The notes under the pieces: generated by a model
What the model was told of the DNA's origin: nothing
Databases searched by the model: none
The model's input: only the letters and a program-made list of their open reading frames with translations
Made by a program: the position numbers and the translations under genes
Shown: positions 6,926 through 13,946 of the stretch, piece after piece
How positions within the stretch are numbered: the first letter of the stretch is position 1
How the letters are laid out: every line of letters starts with the position of its first letter
Source: Sphaerochaeta sp.
Lineage (GTDB): Bacteria; Spirochaetota; Spirochaetia; Sphaerochaetales; Sphaerochaetaceae
Reading direction: 5' to 3'
Assembly (NCBI GenBank): GCA_003456855.1
Contig: DMOO01000236.1
Coordinates: 1-14,042, forward strand
DNA: 14,042 bases

Positions 6926-7622
6926 ACAGGACCTTGTCCGCCAGGATTCCAAGGAACGGTGCGAAGATCAGTGCAGGGATGAAGTTCCCCGTCTTGAACT
7001 TGCGGATGTTCAGCAAGCCCAGGCCTATCATAAGAAGAAGCACACCACCCTCTGCCGAGAGCTCGTTGATGCCGATCTCACCGATACGTGGCTCGATCCA
7101 GCCTCCTGCCAAGGTGAAGAAACCCTGGTAGATGAAGACGCATATGAAGGAGAACATGACTCCCAGCCCATATATGGAGGCGAAGACCACCGCTATGCAG
7201 CCGTCCATGACGGACTTTATGAGGATTGTGGTCATGTCCCCTGTGGTTCCCGCCTGGATGGAACCTACAACGGCCATCGCCCCTGAGCAGAACAGAACCG
7301 ATGCCGTCAGGAAGCCCTGTGCAAAGCTCTGAGTACCGTTCTGCACGTCACTGTGTGTGGCCTTTCCAAGCTTGTCACCCAAGGACAGCACCCTATCCTC
7401 TATCTTGAGCAGATAGCCGATGGCTCCGCCAATCAGAAGGGCAAGCAGAAGCACCAGTGCGTTTGATGTTGCAATGGACATCTGGATCCCCATGACGATG
7501 GTGATAAGCCCGCAGCAGGCGAAGACTATCTCCTTGAAACCTTCCTTGACATGCTTCCCCACAAGAAGCCCGATGAGAGAACCGATGACTATCGCAATGC
7601 AGTTGATTAAAACGGCCAACAT
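6924..7622 (-). CDS. DUF554 integral membrane protein
   Basis: Multi-pass inner-membrane protein of the DUF554 family (YdfK of Bacillus, YqgA of E. coli); no activity has been established that I know of. From the ATG at 7622 it has 232 residues, normal for the family. It opens MLAVLINCIAIVIGSLIGLL, the usual first helix with its glycine-rich G-S-x-x-G turn. Six or seven hydrophobic segments follow, with the conserved CGLITIVMGIQM, LLIGGAIGYLL, FCSGAMAVVGSIQAG and GGVLLLMIGLGLLNI. A TTG eight codons upstream would add MHFSILRA, but the ATG matches the family start and lies 7 bases after a good -10 box. It converges on glgP and diverges from the nucleotidyltransferase, 68 bases away. Confidence 0.9.
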   Translation of the reverse strand: MLAVLINCIAIVIGSLIGLLVGKHVKEGFKEIVFACCGLITIVMGIQMSIATSNALVLLLALLIGGAIGYLLKIEDRVLSLGDKLGKATHSDVQNGTQSFAQGFLTASVLFCSGAMAVVGSIQAGTTGDMTTILIKSVMDGCIAVVFASIYGLGVMFSFICVFIYQGFFTLAGGWIEPRIGEIGINELSAEGGVLLLMIGLGLLNIRKFKTGNFIPALIFAPFLGILADKVL

Positions 7623-7629
7623 GGCTCGA

Positions 7630-7658
7630 AGTATAGAAAAATGCAAAAAAATGGTAAA
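7630..7658 (-). promoter_or_regulatory. Promoter of the DUF554 gene, predicted leaderless
   Basis: Minus strand: -35 TTTACC (7658-7653), 17-base AT-rich spacer, -10 TATACT (7635-7630), then 7 bases (TCGAGCC) to the ATG at 7622. No Shine-Dalgarno sequence is present, and the expected start site is at the ATG. Confidence 0.6.
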
Positions 7659-7665
7659 TAGATGG

Positions 7666-7671
7666 TATAGT
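7666..7671 (+). promoter_or_regulatory. Possible -10 box of the nucleotidyltransferase gene
   Basis: TATAGT lies 19 bases before the ATG at 7691, with a GGAG ribosome binding site between. No convincing -35 is visible at 16-18 bases upstream, where the DNA is A-rich and already occupied by the divergent DUF554 promoter. Confidence 0.3.
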
Positions 7672-7690
7672 TATTCACTGGAGATTGATT

Positions 7691-8326
7691 ATGGACATTG
7701 TCATGCTTGCAGCCGGTTCCTCGAGTAGGATGGGAGATACGAACAAGCTCCTTCTTACCTACAATGACCTTCCCATGGTGGCGTACAGCTGCCTTGAGGC
7801 CCTGAAGTTCCTAGCACAATATGCGGATAGGAATGATGAGAGCTGCAGGCTCATAGTGGTCACAGGCTACCGCAGGCAGTCCACTGAAAAGGCCCTCGAG
7901 ACCTGCAAAGCCTTCATGGAAGGCACCAATTCAAGGCTTGAGATGCTGATCGTGAACAATCCTGACTACAGAAACGGCCAGTTCAGCTCAACAAAGATCG
8001 GAGTGAGCCAAATCAATGACGGACCTTTCTTCATATCCCTTGCAGACATGCCGTTTATAACCGCCGCACACTATGAGAAGCTGGTTCCGATGCTTGAGAG
8101 CCACGATGCGGTGCGTCCTTTCAGCATAAAAGACAAGGACAGGGTGCCCGGACACCCTGTCCTGCATGCTTCAAGACTTAAGGAAATGATAACAAAATGT
8201 CCTGATGACTATTCAGTGAGCAAGATTCTAAAGTCATGTGATGTATATGAGCCATCATTTAATGATGATTCATGGTCAAAGGACATAGATTACGTCCAGG
8301 ACTACGAGAATCTGGACAGAAAATAG
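7691..8326 (+). CDS. MobA/MocA-like nucleotidyltransferase
   Basis: Rossmann-like NTP transferase of the NTP_transf_3 type, related to enzymes such as MocA and MobA that add CMP or GMP to the molybdenum cofactor. The 211 residues contain the nucleotide-binding loop LAAGSSSRMG (residues 6-15) with the following Lys19, the segment NPDYRNGQFSSTKIG, the metal-binding LADMPFIT (Asp in the LADMP motif), and PGHPVLH, in family order. It ends with DIDYVQDYENL, like the DIDTPEDY tail of MocA relatives. The ATG at 7691 has GGAG seven bases upstream and is preferred to a TTG two codons earlier. No molybdenum-cofactor or xanthine-dehydrogenase gene is nearby, so the substrate is unknown; CDP-sugar or other nucleotide transfer remains possible. 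It converges on the Fic gene with four bases between stops. Confidence 0.85.
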   Translation: MDIVMLAAGSSSRMGDTNKLLLTYNDLPMVAYSCLEALKFLAQYADRNDESCRLIVVTGYRRQSTEKALETCKAFMEGTNSRLEMLIVNNPDYRNGQFSSTKIGVSQINDGPFFISLADMPFITAAHYEKLVPMLESHDAVRPFSIKDKDRVPGHPVLHASRLKEMITKCPDDYSVSKILKSCDVYEPSFNDDSWSKDIDYVQDYENLDRK

Positions 8327-8330
8327 GGAA

Positions 8331-9194
8331 TCAATTCATCTCAAGACCTGAAATCGCATTGTTATAGAGGAAGTTCTTTATCCTTTCGGTCTTTCCAGTG
8401 CTGTACATCTCTGGAAGAAGCGTGTTGAACTCCTCCATGTCCCTATCCTTGATTGTAAGCATCCCTGCACCATGGGAAAGAAGCATCTTGTTGGCAGCCG
8501 TCATGGCTGTCCTCTTGTTCCCATCCCAGAAAAGCTGGTTGTAGGCTATGTAGCAGAAAAGGGACAGGGCCCTGTTGGTGGCTGATTCATAGGAAGTGAC
8601 TATTGAACGGATATCCTTCTCCACCTTCTCCCTGACAGGGATTGCAGGTTTGTAGTCGGTCCCGGAGATGGCAACGCTTCCTGTTCTCAGAACACCCCAC
8701 TCCAGGGCCTCGTTCCTTGCAATGAAGGAATTGAGACCACAGATGTAGTCAAGATCGAGCTTTTCATCCACTGTCTGCAGCAGGTGCCTCCAGACATCCC
8801 TCATGTTCAGGATCGCAGTGATGTCCTCAAGCTGGACACCAGGGACATTCACGCCCTCGAGTATCGTCTTCGTCTGCGGGAACGTGACATTGCGGTTCTC
8901 CATTCTCATGCCGCAATAGACGTTCTCGTCCCACAGCCTTTTGGCGACATAGACGCTCTGCTTCCGGTCCAAGGCGAAAAGATCCGGAAAAGCCCCATCA
9001 CCTTCAGACACAAGAAGACTCTCGACTGTAGTCCCAAGAGCCTGTGCAAGGCTGTAGACAGTGCCAGCACTGCATTTATGCAAAACCTTCTTGCCGTTCA
9101 CAAGCTCACTGACGGTTGTATAAGGGAGATTCGCTTCCCTGGCCAAAGAGGCGATGCTTTTGTTCTTCTCTGATATGTAGTCCTTGAACGTCAT
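8331..9194 (-). CDS. HTH-Fic protein with an altered catalytic motif
   Basis: A 287-residue fusion of an N-terminal XRE-like helix-turn-helix (about residues 1-62: SIASLAREANLPYTTVSELVNGKKV, then YSLAQALGTTVESLL) and a Fic domain. Fic enzymes usually transfer AMP to protein hydroxyls using the motif HPFx(D/E)GN(G/K)R. Here the motif is QLFWDGNKR (220-228): the metal and phosphate residues D, G, N and R remain, but the catalytic His is Gln. A flap-like strand precedes it (LRTGSVAISGTDYKPAIP, 169-186), and the C-terminal block from GMLTIKDRDMEEFNTLLPEM to IKNFLYNNAI is also typical of this subfamily. It may have lost AMPylation, use other chemistry, or act mainly as a regulator. The ATG at 9194 is preferred over a TTG 14 codons upstream because the HTH starts here and a promoter ends six bases before it. 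No antitoxin-like neighbour is seen. Confidence 0.88.
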   Translation of the reverse strand: MTFKDYISEKNKSIASLAREANLPYTTVSELVNGKKVLHKCSAGTVYSLAQALGTTVESLLVSEGDGAFPDLFALDRKQSVYVAKRLWDENVYCGMRMENRNVTFPQTKTILEGVNVPGVQLEDITAILNMRDVWRHLLQTVDEKLDLDYICGLNSFIARNEALEWGVLRTGSVAISGTDYKPAIPVREKVEKDIRSIVTSYESATNRALSLFCYIAYNQLFWDGNKRTAMTAANKMLLSHGAGMLTIKDRDMEEFNTLLPEMYSTGKTERIKNFLYNNAISGLEMN

Positions 9195-9200
9195 GACAAA

Positions 9201-9229
9201 ATAATAACTGAATCCAGTCAATGATGCAA
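9201..9229 (-). promoter_or_regulatory. Promoter of the HTH-Fic gene, predicted leaderless
   Basis: Minus strand: -35 TTGCAT (9229-9224, weak), 17-base spacer, -10 TATTAT (9206-9201, five of six consensus bases), then six bases to the ATG at 9194. No Shine-Dalgarno is present upstream of the ATG. Confidence 0.55.
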
Positions 9230-9249
9230 CTATCAACTGAATTCAGTTA
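9205..9249. repeat. Paired palindromes over the fic promoter (candidate operators)
   Basis: Site A (9235-9248) is the perfect palindrome AACTGAATTCAGTT. Site B (9206-9219) is the near copy AACTGAATCCAGTC. Their centres are 29 bases apart. Site B fills most of the -35/-10 spacer and touches the -10 box; site A lies just upstream of the -35. This is the geometry expected for a repressor binding as paired dimers, most simply the HTH domain of the Fic protein itself. Confidence 0.75.
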
Positions 9250-9260
9250 TCTTGTCATTC

Positions 9261-11858
9261 TCAGTCGGCAAGCTGCCCAGGGACAACCCTCTCGATCACA
9301 AGCTGGCCGTGCGGAGCGCTGATTGCTATGCCATCACCCTCGCTGAAGCGACCGTGCAGCATATCCACAGCAAGCGGGTTCTCGACCATGGTCTGGATTG
9401 CACGCTTTACAGGTCTTGCGCCGTAGTCTGGGTCGAAGCCTGCCTCGCTGATCATATCGACCACGCTGTCATCCCACTTGAGGTGCAGATTCCTGTTCTC
9501 AAGCCTTGCAGCAAGCTTCTTCAGCTGCAGGGAGACGATTCCCGCAATCTGTGCCTTGCCAAGCTGGTTGAAGATGATGATCTCATCGATTCTGTTGATG
9601 AACTCAGGCTTGAACGATGCCCTGATGACCTCCATCACAGCCTCGTGACCGGTCTTTATATCAGGAGCCTCCATCAGCTGACGGCTTCCCAGGTTGCTTG
9701 TCATGATTATGATCGTGTTGGTGAAGTCCACCAGCCTTCCCTGTCCATCGGTCAGACGACCATCGTCCAGAATCTGGAGAAGGACATTGAAGACATCAGG
9801 ATGGGCCTTCTCGATCTCATCGAAGAGAACAACCGAGTACGGGCGTCTTCTGACGACCTCGGTGAGCTGACCACCCTCGTCATAGCCCACGTATCCAGGA
9901 GGTGCTCCAATCAGACGCGACACGCTGAACTTCTCCATGTACTCCGACATGTCGATTCTGGTCAGCGCCTTCTCGTCATCGAAGAGGAACGAGGCCAGAA
10001 CCTTTGCAAGCTCCGTCTTACCTACACCCGTAGGACCTGCGAACAGGAAGGATCCAAGAGGTCTGTGCTCGTCGCCGATTCCGGTCTTGTTACGCCTGAT
10101 CGCGTTGGACACCGCTGCGATTGCCTCGTCCTGACCGATCACACGCTCGGAGAGCGTCTTCTCAAGGTTCAGGTACTTCTGCATCTCGGAGCCCTGCATC
10201 TTCGCTGCCGGGATTCCCGTCCAGGAGGCAACGATTCTGGCGATGTCGTCCTCATCGACCTCCTCACGCAGGAGCTTGTTATCTCCCTGGATGCTCTTCA
10301 GGTGCTCGCTCTCCTCCTCGATCTCGCGCTGGAGCTGTGGAATCTGTCCGTGGACGATCTCTGCGGCCTTGGCGAAGTCTCCGTTGCGCTCGGCGATGCT
10401 CTCCTGGGTTCTGAGGTTCTCAAGAGCGGACTTCTTGTCACGGATGCTCTCGATGGCGTTTCTCTCGTTCTCCCACCTAAGGTGCTTTGCATCGCGCTCG
10501 TTGTTCAGATCGGCAAGCTCTGCATTGATCTTCTCAAGCCTGCTCTTTGAGGATTCGTCATCCTCTTTGGACAGAGCCTGCTGCTCGATCTTGAGCTTCA
10601 GGATCTTACGCTCAAGCTTGTCCAGCTCCTCCGGCTGGCTCTCAATCTCGATCTTCAGCTGGCTGGCAGCCTCATCGATCAGATCGATGGCCTTATCAGG
10701 CAGGAACCTGTTGGTTATGTAGCGGTTTGAAAGCACTGCGGCTGCCACAAGGGCATCGTCCTTGATCCTTACACCATGGTGGACCTCATAGCGGTCCTTG
10801 ATTCCACGAAGGATTGCAATGGTGTCCTCAACGGACGGTTCTGTGGCATAAACAGGCTGGAAACGACGCTCCAGAGCCTTGTCCTTCTCGATGTACTTTC
10901 TGTACTCATCAAGTGTGGTTGCACCGATTGCGTGCAGCTCTCCTCTTGCCAAGGCAGGCTTGATCAGGTTGGAGGCATCGGTGGAGCCCTCTGCCGCACC
11001 TGCACCGACAATGGTGTGAAGCTCATCTATGAAGAGGATTATCGAGCCCTCGCTGCGGGTTATCTCATTTACAACGGCCTTCAGACGCTCCTCGAACTCT
11101 CCACGGAACTTGGCTCCTGCAACCAGGGCACCGACGTCCAGGGAGAGAAGCTTCTTGTCCTTAAGCGAATCAGGGACATCGCCGCTGACGATTCTCTGGG
11201 CAAGGCCCTCGACTATTGCGGTCTTTCCGACACCAGGCTCTCCGATGAGAACCGGGTTGTTCTTGGTCTTCCTGGACAGGACCTGCATGACACGCCTGAT
11301 CTCCTCGTCACGGCCGATGACAGGGTCCATCTTCCCCTGCCTTGCGGCACGCGTCATGTCACGGCAGTACTTCTCAAGAGCCTGATACTTGCTCTCTGCA
11401 TCCTGGTCCGTCACTCTCTGGCTTCCACGTATGCTCTGCAGAGCCTGCATGATTGCATCACGGGTTATTCCATAGCGCTTGAGAAGACGGCCGATCTGTC
11501 CGTCATCGTCCAGAAGGGCAAGGATCACGTGCTCTGTGCTGACATATTCGTCCTTGAACTTGTCAGCTTCCGTCTGTGAGGCATTGAGAGTCTGGAGAAG
11601 CTTCTGGGAGATTCCGATGTTGACAGCTCCGCCGTAAGCCTTCGGCAGGCGCTCGACAATGCCGTGCGTCTCGTTCAGAAGAGCCTGGAAGTCCACGCCC
11701 ACCTTTGCGAACAGAGGCTCGGCGATGCCGTCCTGCTGCTGCAGCATGGACAGGAACATGTGCTCGTTCCCGATCTCAGCGTTGTTGTACCTGGTTGCCA
11801 GGTTCTCGGCCCCCTGCAGGGCCTCCTTCATTTTTATGGTGAATTTGTCTATGTTCAT
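9261..11858 (-). CDS. clpB: ATP-dependent disaggregase ClpB
   Basis: Hexameric AAA+ chaperone that, with DnaK, threads aggregated proteins through its central pore; cytoplasmic. The 865 residues are full length (E. coli 857). Order: Clp N-terminal repeats (about 1-145); first ATPase domain with Walker A GEPGVGKT (206-213), Walker B LFIDE and pore region [10 protein letters not shown]; long coiled-coil middle domain (about 400-530, rich in E, K, L and R) that marks ClpB rather than ClpA/ClpC; second ATPase domain with Walker A GPTGVGKT (608-615), pore loop GYVG (655-658) and Walker B VLFDE (677-681). The start is ATG 11858 with a weak GGGG six bases upstream. No CIRCE element is present. A promoter candidate and an inverted repeat lie in the 150-base interval shared with the divergent TetR gene. 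Confidence 0.97.
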   Translation of the reverse strand: MNIDKFTIKMKEALQGAENLATRYNNAEIGNEHMFLSMLQQQDGIAEPLFAKVGVDFQALLNETHGIVERLPKAYGGAVNIGISQKLLQTLNASQTEADKFKDEYVSTEHVILALLDDDGQIGRLLKRYGITRDAIMQALQSIRGSQRVTDQDAESKYQALEKYCRDMTRAARQGKMDPVIGRDEEIRRVMQVLSRKTKNNPVLIGEPGVGKTAIVEGLAQRIVSGDVPDSLKDKKLLSLDVGALVAGAKFRGEFEERLKAVVNEITRSEGSIILFIDELHTIVGAGAAEGSTDASNLIKPALARGELHAIGATTLDEYRKYIEKDKALERRFQPVYATEPSVEDTIAILRGIKDRYEVHHGVRIKDDALVAAAVLSNRYITNRFLPDKAIDLIDEAASQLKIEIESQPEELDKLERKILKLKIEQQALSKEDDESSKSRLEKINAELADLNNERDAKHLRWENERNAIESIRDKKSALENLRTQESIAERNGDFAKAAEIVHGQIPQLQREIEEESEHLKSIQGDNKLLREEVDEDDIARIVASWTGIPAAKMQGSEMQKYLNLEKTLSERVIGQDEAIAAVSNAIRRNKTGIGDEHRPLGSFLFAGPTGVGKTELAKVLASFLFDDEKALTRIDMSEYMEKFSVSRLIGAPPGYVGYDEGGQLTEVVRRRPYSVVLFDEIEKAHPDVFNVLLQILDDGRLTDGQGRLVDFTNTIIIMTSNLGSRQLMEAPDIKTGHEAVMEVIRASFKPEFINRIDEIIIFNQLGKAQIAGIVSLQLKKLAARLENRNLHLKWDDSVVDMISEAGFDPDYGARPVKRAIQTMVENPLAVDMLHGRFSEGDGIAISAPHGQLVIERVVPGQLAD

Positions 11859-11874
11859 ATTTTGCCCCGGAAAT

Positions 11875-11899
11875 AGTGTGGAATGTTGTGGGCCACACT
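11875..11899. repeat. Inverted repeat in the clpB 5' leader
   Basis: AGTGTGG (11875-11881) and CCACACT (11893-11899) are perfect inverted arms separated by 11 bases. The repeat ends 17 bases before the clpB ATG. The overlapping TGTGG-C-CCACA on the minus strand gives an alternative short pairing. It could be an RNA hairpin in the clpB leader or a DNA site for a stress regulator. Confidence 0.55.
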
Positions 11900-11913
11900 C
11901 ATTTCACAGCACT

Positions 11914-11942
11914 AAATTACAAAAACATGGTCAAATCGGCAA
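11914..11942 (-). promoter_or_regulatory. Possible clpB promoter
   Basis: Minus strand: TTGCCG (11942-11937), 17-base spacer, TAATTT (11919-11914). The match to sigma-70 consensus is poor, especially at -10. A nearby TTGACC (11934-11929) is a better -35 but has no good -10 at standard spacing. A dedicated heat-shock sigma factor might be used. Confidence 0.3.
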
Positions 11943-11973
11943 ATAATTGGTGTTCTTATGAAAAAATACTTCT

Positions 11974-12002
11974 TTGACGTATTAGACAAACTGTCATATA
12001 CT
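11974..12002 (+). promoter_or_regulatory. Promoter of the tetR-type gene, predicted leaderless, inside a palindrome
   Basis: -35 TTGACG (11974-11979), exactly 17 bases, -10 TATACT (11997-12002), then six bases to ATG 12009, so the expected start site is the A of the start codon. The promoter is covered by an imperfect palindrome: outer arms TTGAC (11974-11978) and GTCAA (12003-12007), inner arms GACA (11985-11988) and TGTC (11992-11995) around AAC. A dimeric repressor bound here would block RNA polymerase. Confidence 0.65.
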
Positions 12003-12008
12003 GTCAAT

Positions 12009-12596
12009 ATGCCGAAAAAGATCGACCACGAAAAAAGGAAGATAGAGATAATGTATGCTGCTCTCGAGGTTTACGCACAAGAGGGCAAGAATGCAAATCT
12101 CAGCCTCATAGCTTCAAAGTGTGGTCTTTCCCGTACAACGATCTATCAGTACTTCAAGGATGAGTCCGAACTCTACCACTACGCCGTCAAGCACACCACC
12201 GATCTGGCCTTCGATGCCTTCAATTCAGAGAAGTGGCAGGCCATAACGGATCCGGTGGAGAAGCTGTTGAAGACAACCCAGAGCATAATGGACATGGCAG
12301 ACACCTACGAGAAGCAGGTGGGCAACTTCCTGAAGATGATAGACAAGATCGACGGCCTGACTGACATGATCAAGCACAGGACCGCAAAGCTCAACCTCTA
12401 CTTCTCCCGTCTTGTAAGACAGGCGATCAAGGAGGAGCGCATGAAGAAGTGCAGCGCAAAGGGTTTTGCAGACAAGCTTGAGGTCCTTCTCGAGTCCTAC
12501 CTCTTCCACATGGTCTACTTCCCTCAGAACAAGACCGAGATCCGTGAGATCATCGCCGACTTCATCAAGTCGAACTCTCTGCCGAAGGCAAAATAA
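12009..12596 (+). CDS. TetR/AcrR-family transcriptional regulator
   Basis: DNA-binding repressor of the TetR type; the ligand and targets are unknown. The 195 residues fit the family. The N-terminal three-helix domain spans about residues 8-55: IMYAALEVYAQEGKNANLSL, then IASKCGLSRTTIYQYFKDES, with the typical TIYxYFKxxxEL recognition-helix end. The remaining ~140 residues are helical and variable, as expected for the ligand-binding and dimer domain. An in-frame ATG at 11958 would add 17 residues, but the -35 box lies downstream of it and it has no ribosome binding site, so I chose 12009. The operator-like palindrome over its promoter suggests autorepression. It diverges from clpB, but nothing shows that it controls clpB, since the palindrome is about 30 bases from the clpB promoter candidate. 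It abuts the next gene tail to tail without a gap. Confidence 0.9.
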   Translation: MPKKIDHEKRKIEIMYAALEVYAQEGKNANLSLIASKCGLSRTTIYQYFKDESELYHYAVKHTTDLAFDAFNSEKWQAITDPVEKLLKTTQSIMDMADTYEKQVGNFLKMIDKIDGLTDMIKHRTAKLNLYFSRLVRQAIKEERMKKCSAKGFADKLEVLLESYLFHMVYFPQNKTEIREIIADFIKSNSLPKAK

Positions 12597-13946
12597 TCAC
12601 CTCACCAAAAGCCCCATAGGGACCGGTCTCTCTGCGTCCGTGTTGTCCAGATAGCGGTCTGACACGTGCAGGCAGAGCTTCCCGTCCAGAAAGATCTCCG
12701 CAGACCCTCCTCCGTCAAGGTTTATTGCGTTCACCATGCCGATGGATTTGCAGTATCTGGCCAGCTCCAGAAGCGAGGCCCCACAGCTCTCCTTGCCATG
12801 CTGGTAGTAGAGTTTCGATGCCCCTTCGGCCCAGATGATGACAGGGTCGTTATCCGCATCGGAGCAGATCGCCATCCTTGGAGCCCTTGCATTCTGATAG
12901 TCCTGAGGATACAGAGTCGGCGGGAACGGGATCGAATCCTTGCCGAGGCTGTAGAAAGGAGAGCCGTACTCCTCCATTGCCACCCCGTCCTTGACGGCTG
13001 ACGAGCCGACCTGGATTCCGAACATGCAGTCCTCAAAGCCATGGTAGACCACCGGAGACGGGCAGATCTCGAGGTCCTCTGTGGTATGGAGCACAAAGCC
13101 CGCCATAGGAACCATCACCTGGCCTCCCTGATGGATGGCGACAACCTCATCGCCGACGATTATCAGATCAAGACCATCCTCCTTTGGGGTCAACCTTGTC
13201 TTCGGACGTCTGTAGACCGTGCAGTTCTCGCCATGCTTGAAGGTCCTTCCCTGGATGTCCATGGGCATGTTCTCCAGAGCAGGTCTGACAATGCTTGCCT
13301 TCCCGTCCAGATCCACAACAAGGGCCTCCCTGTCATTGAGTGGCGGCTGGGAGACCATGCCATCCTTGACGATCATCCCGAACGGGGTTCCAAGAATGTC
13401 ATATGGAGAGTCATGGTCGGTCAGATCAAAGATGAAGAAATGGCTGTTGCAGATAAGCTTCGGCTGTGGCTTCACCCCGCTCAGGTAGCCCATGTCAGCA
13501 CCCACTGCAACAATGCTAACCTCGGTTCTGTCCCCGAAGCCCCTAATGACGAAACCCCTTTCCTCCAAAGAATTTATGAAAGCCTCAACCTCCGGGTCGT
13601 CGAAGACCAGGCTCTTGTTCTCGTTGCGGATACGGCCCTCTTTCACAAGCTTTCTCAACCCTATCGAGGCTGCAATGTGCTTGTCGAAGACATTTCCGAA
13701 CTCAGTTTCGGTTGAAAACGGTATTTCGATGTCCTCTGGAACATGAAAGGCCAACATTGCTCCATACAACTCTTTGTGTTGGGCTATCATAAACATCTTG
13801 AACATCCTGGCAAGCTCGTCAAAGCACTCCTTTGACGGCTCAGGCTGCACGAACTCGAGGTCCTTCCACGCGAAACCGGACACTATCTGGTAGCGCTGGA
13901 TCTCCCCGTTATCATATCTGACTGTCTGAATCCGCGATTCCACCAT
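12597..13946 (-). CDS. Protein with C-terminal phosphodiester-glycosidase-like (NAGPA) domain
   Basis: A 449-residue protein. The C-terminal ~200 residues resemble the phosphodiester glycosidase family (PF09992, related to the enzyme that uncovers mannose-6-phosphate): RMAICSDADNDPVIIWAEG, then SLLELARYCKSIGMVNAINL, DGGGSAEIFLDG (411-422) and the closing ERPVPMGLLV. The first ~200 residues match nothing I recognise. No signal peptide or membrane helix is visible, so it looks cytoplasmic, whereas many relatives act outside the membrane. The start at 13946 has GAGGAG seven bases upstream and lies inside the 3' end of an upstream gene (35-base overlap), pointing to an operon with coupled translation. 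Its stop is adjacent to the tetR stop. The substrate is unknown. Confidence 0.7.
   Translation of the reverse strand: MVESRIQTVRYDNGEIQRYQIVSGFAWKDLEFVQPEPSKECFDELARMFKMFMIAQHKELYGAMLAFHVPEDIEIPFSTETEFGNVFDKHIAASIGLRKLVKEGRIRNENKSLVFDDPEVEAFINSLEERGFVIRGFGDRTEVSIVAVGADMGYLSGVKPQPKLICNSHFFIFDLTDHDSPYDILGTPFGMIVKDGMVSQPPLNDREALVVDLDGKASIVRPALENMPMDIQGRTFKHGENCTVYRRPKTRLTPKEDGLDLIIVGDEVVAIHQGGQVMVPMAGFVLHTTEDLEICPSPVVYHGFEDCMFGIQVGSSAVKDGVAMEEYGSPFYSLGKDSIPFPPTLYPQDYQNARAPRMAICSDADNDPVIIWAEGASKLYYQHGKESCGASLLELARYCKSIGMVNAINLDGGGSAEIFLDGKLCLHVSDRYLDNTDAERPVPMGLLVR

Noticed and set aside
7623..7646. TTG start adding eight residues to DUF554 (and similar TTG extensions of the pyrophosphatase and Fic genes)
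   Set aside because: In each case the internal ATG gives the canonical family N terminus and sits directly after a promoter, leaving the TTG untranscribed.
9235..9248. AACTGAATTCAGTT as an intrinsic terminator of clpB
   Set aside because: No loop and no T run follows on the minus strand; the near copy over the fic promoter favours an operator.
9252..10550. Long plus-strand open frame (432 codons) opposite clpB, with another at 10776-11579
   Set aside because: It lies antisense to a full-length, motif-complete ClpB; the peptide has no recognisable domain and reflects codon bias of the real gene.
11881..11920. Possible CIRCE element upstream of clpB (CACTC...CACTAA)
   Set aside because: Only part of each arm matches TTAGCACTC/GAGTGCTAA, and the spacing and arm symmetry are wrong.
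11958..12008. Upstream ATG adding 17 residues to the TetR protein
   Set aside because: The promoter -35 lies downstream of this ATG, no ribosome binding site precedes it, and family members begin close to residue 1 of the shorter form.
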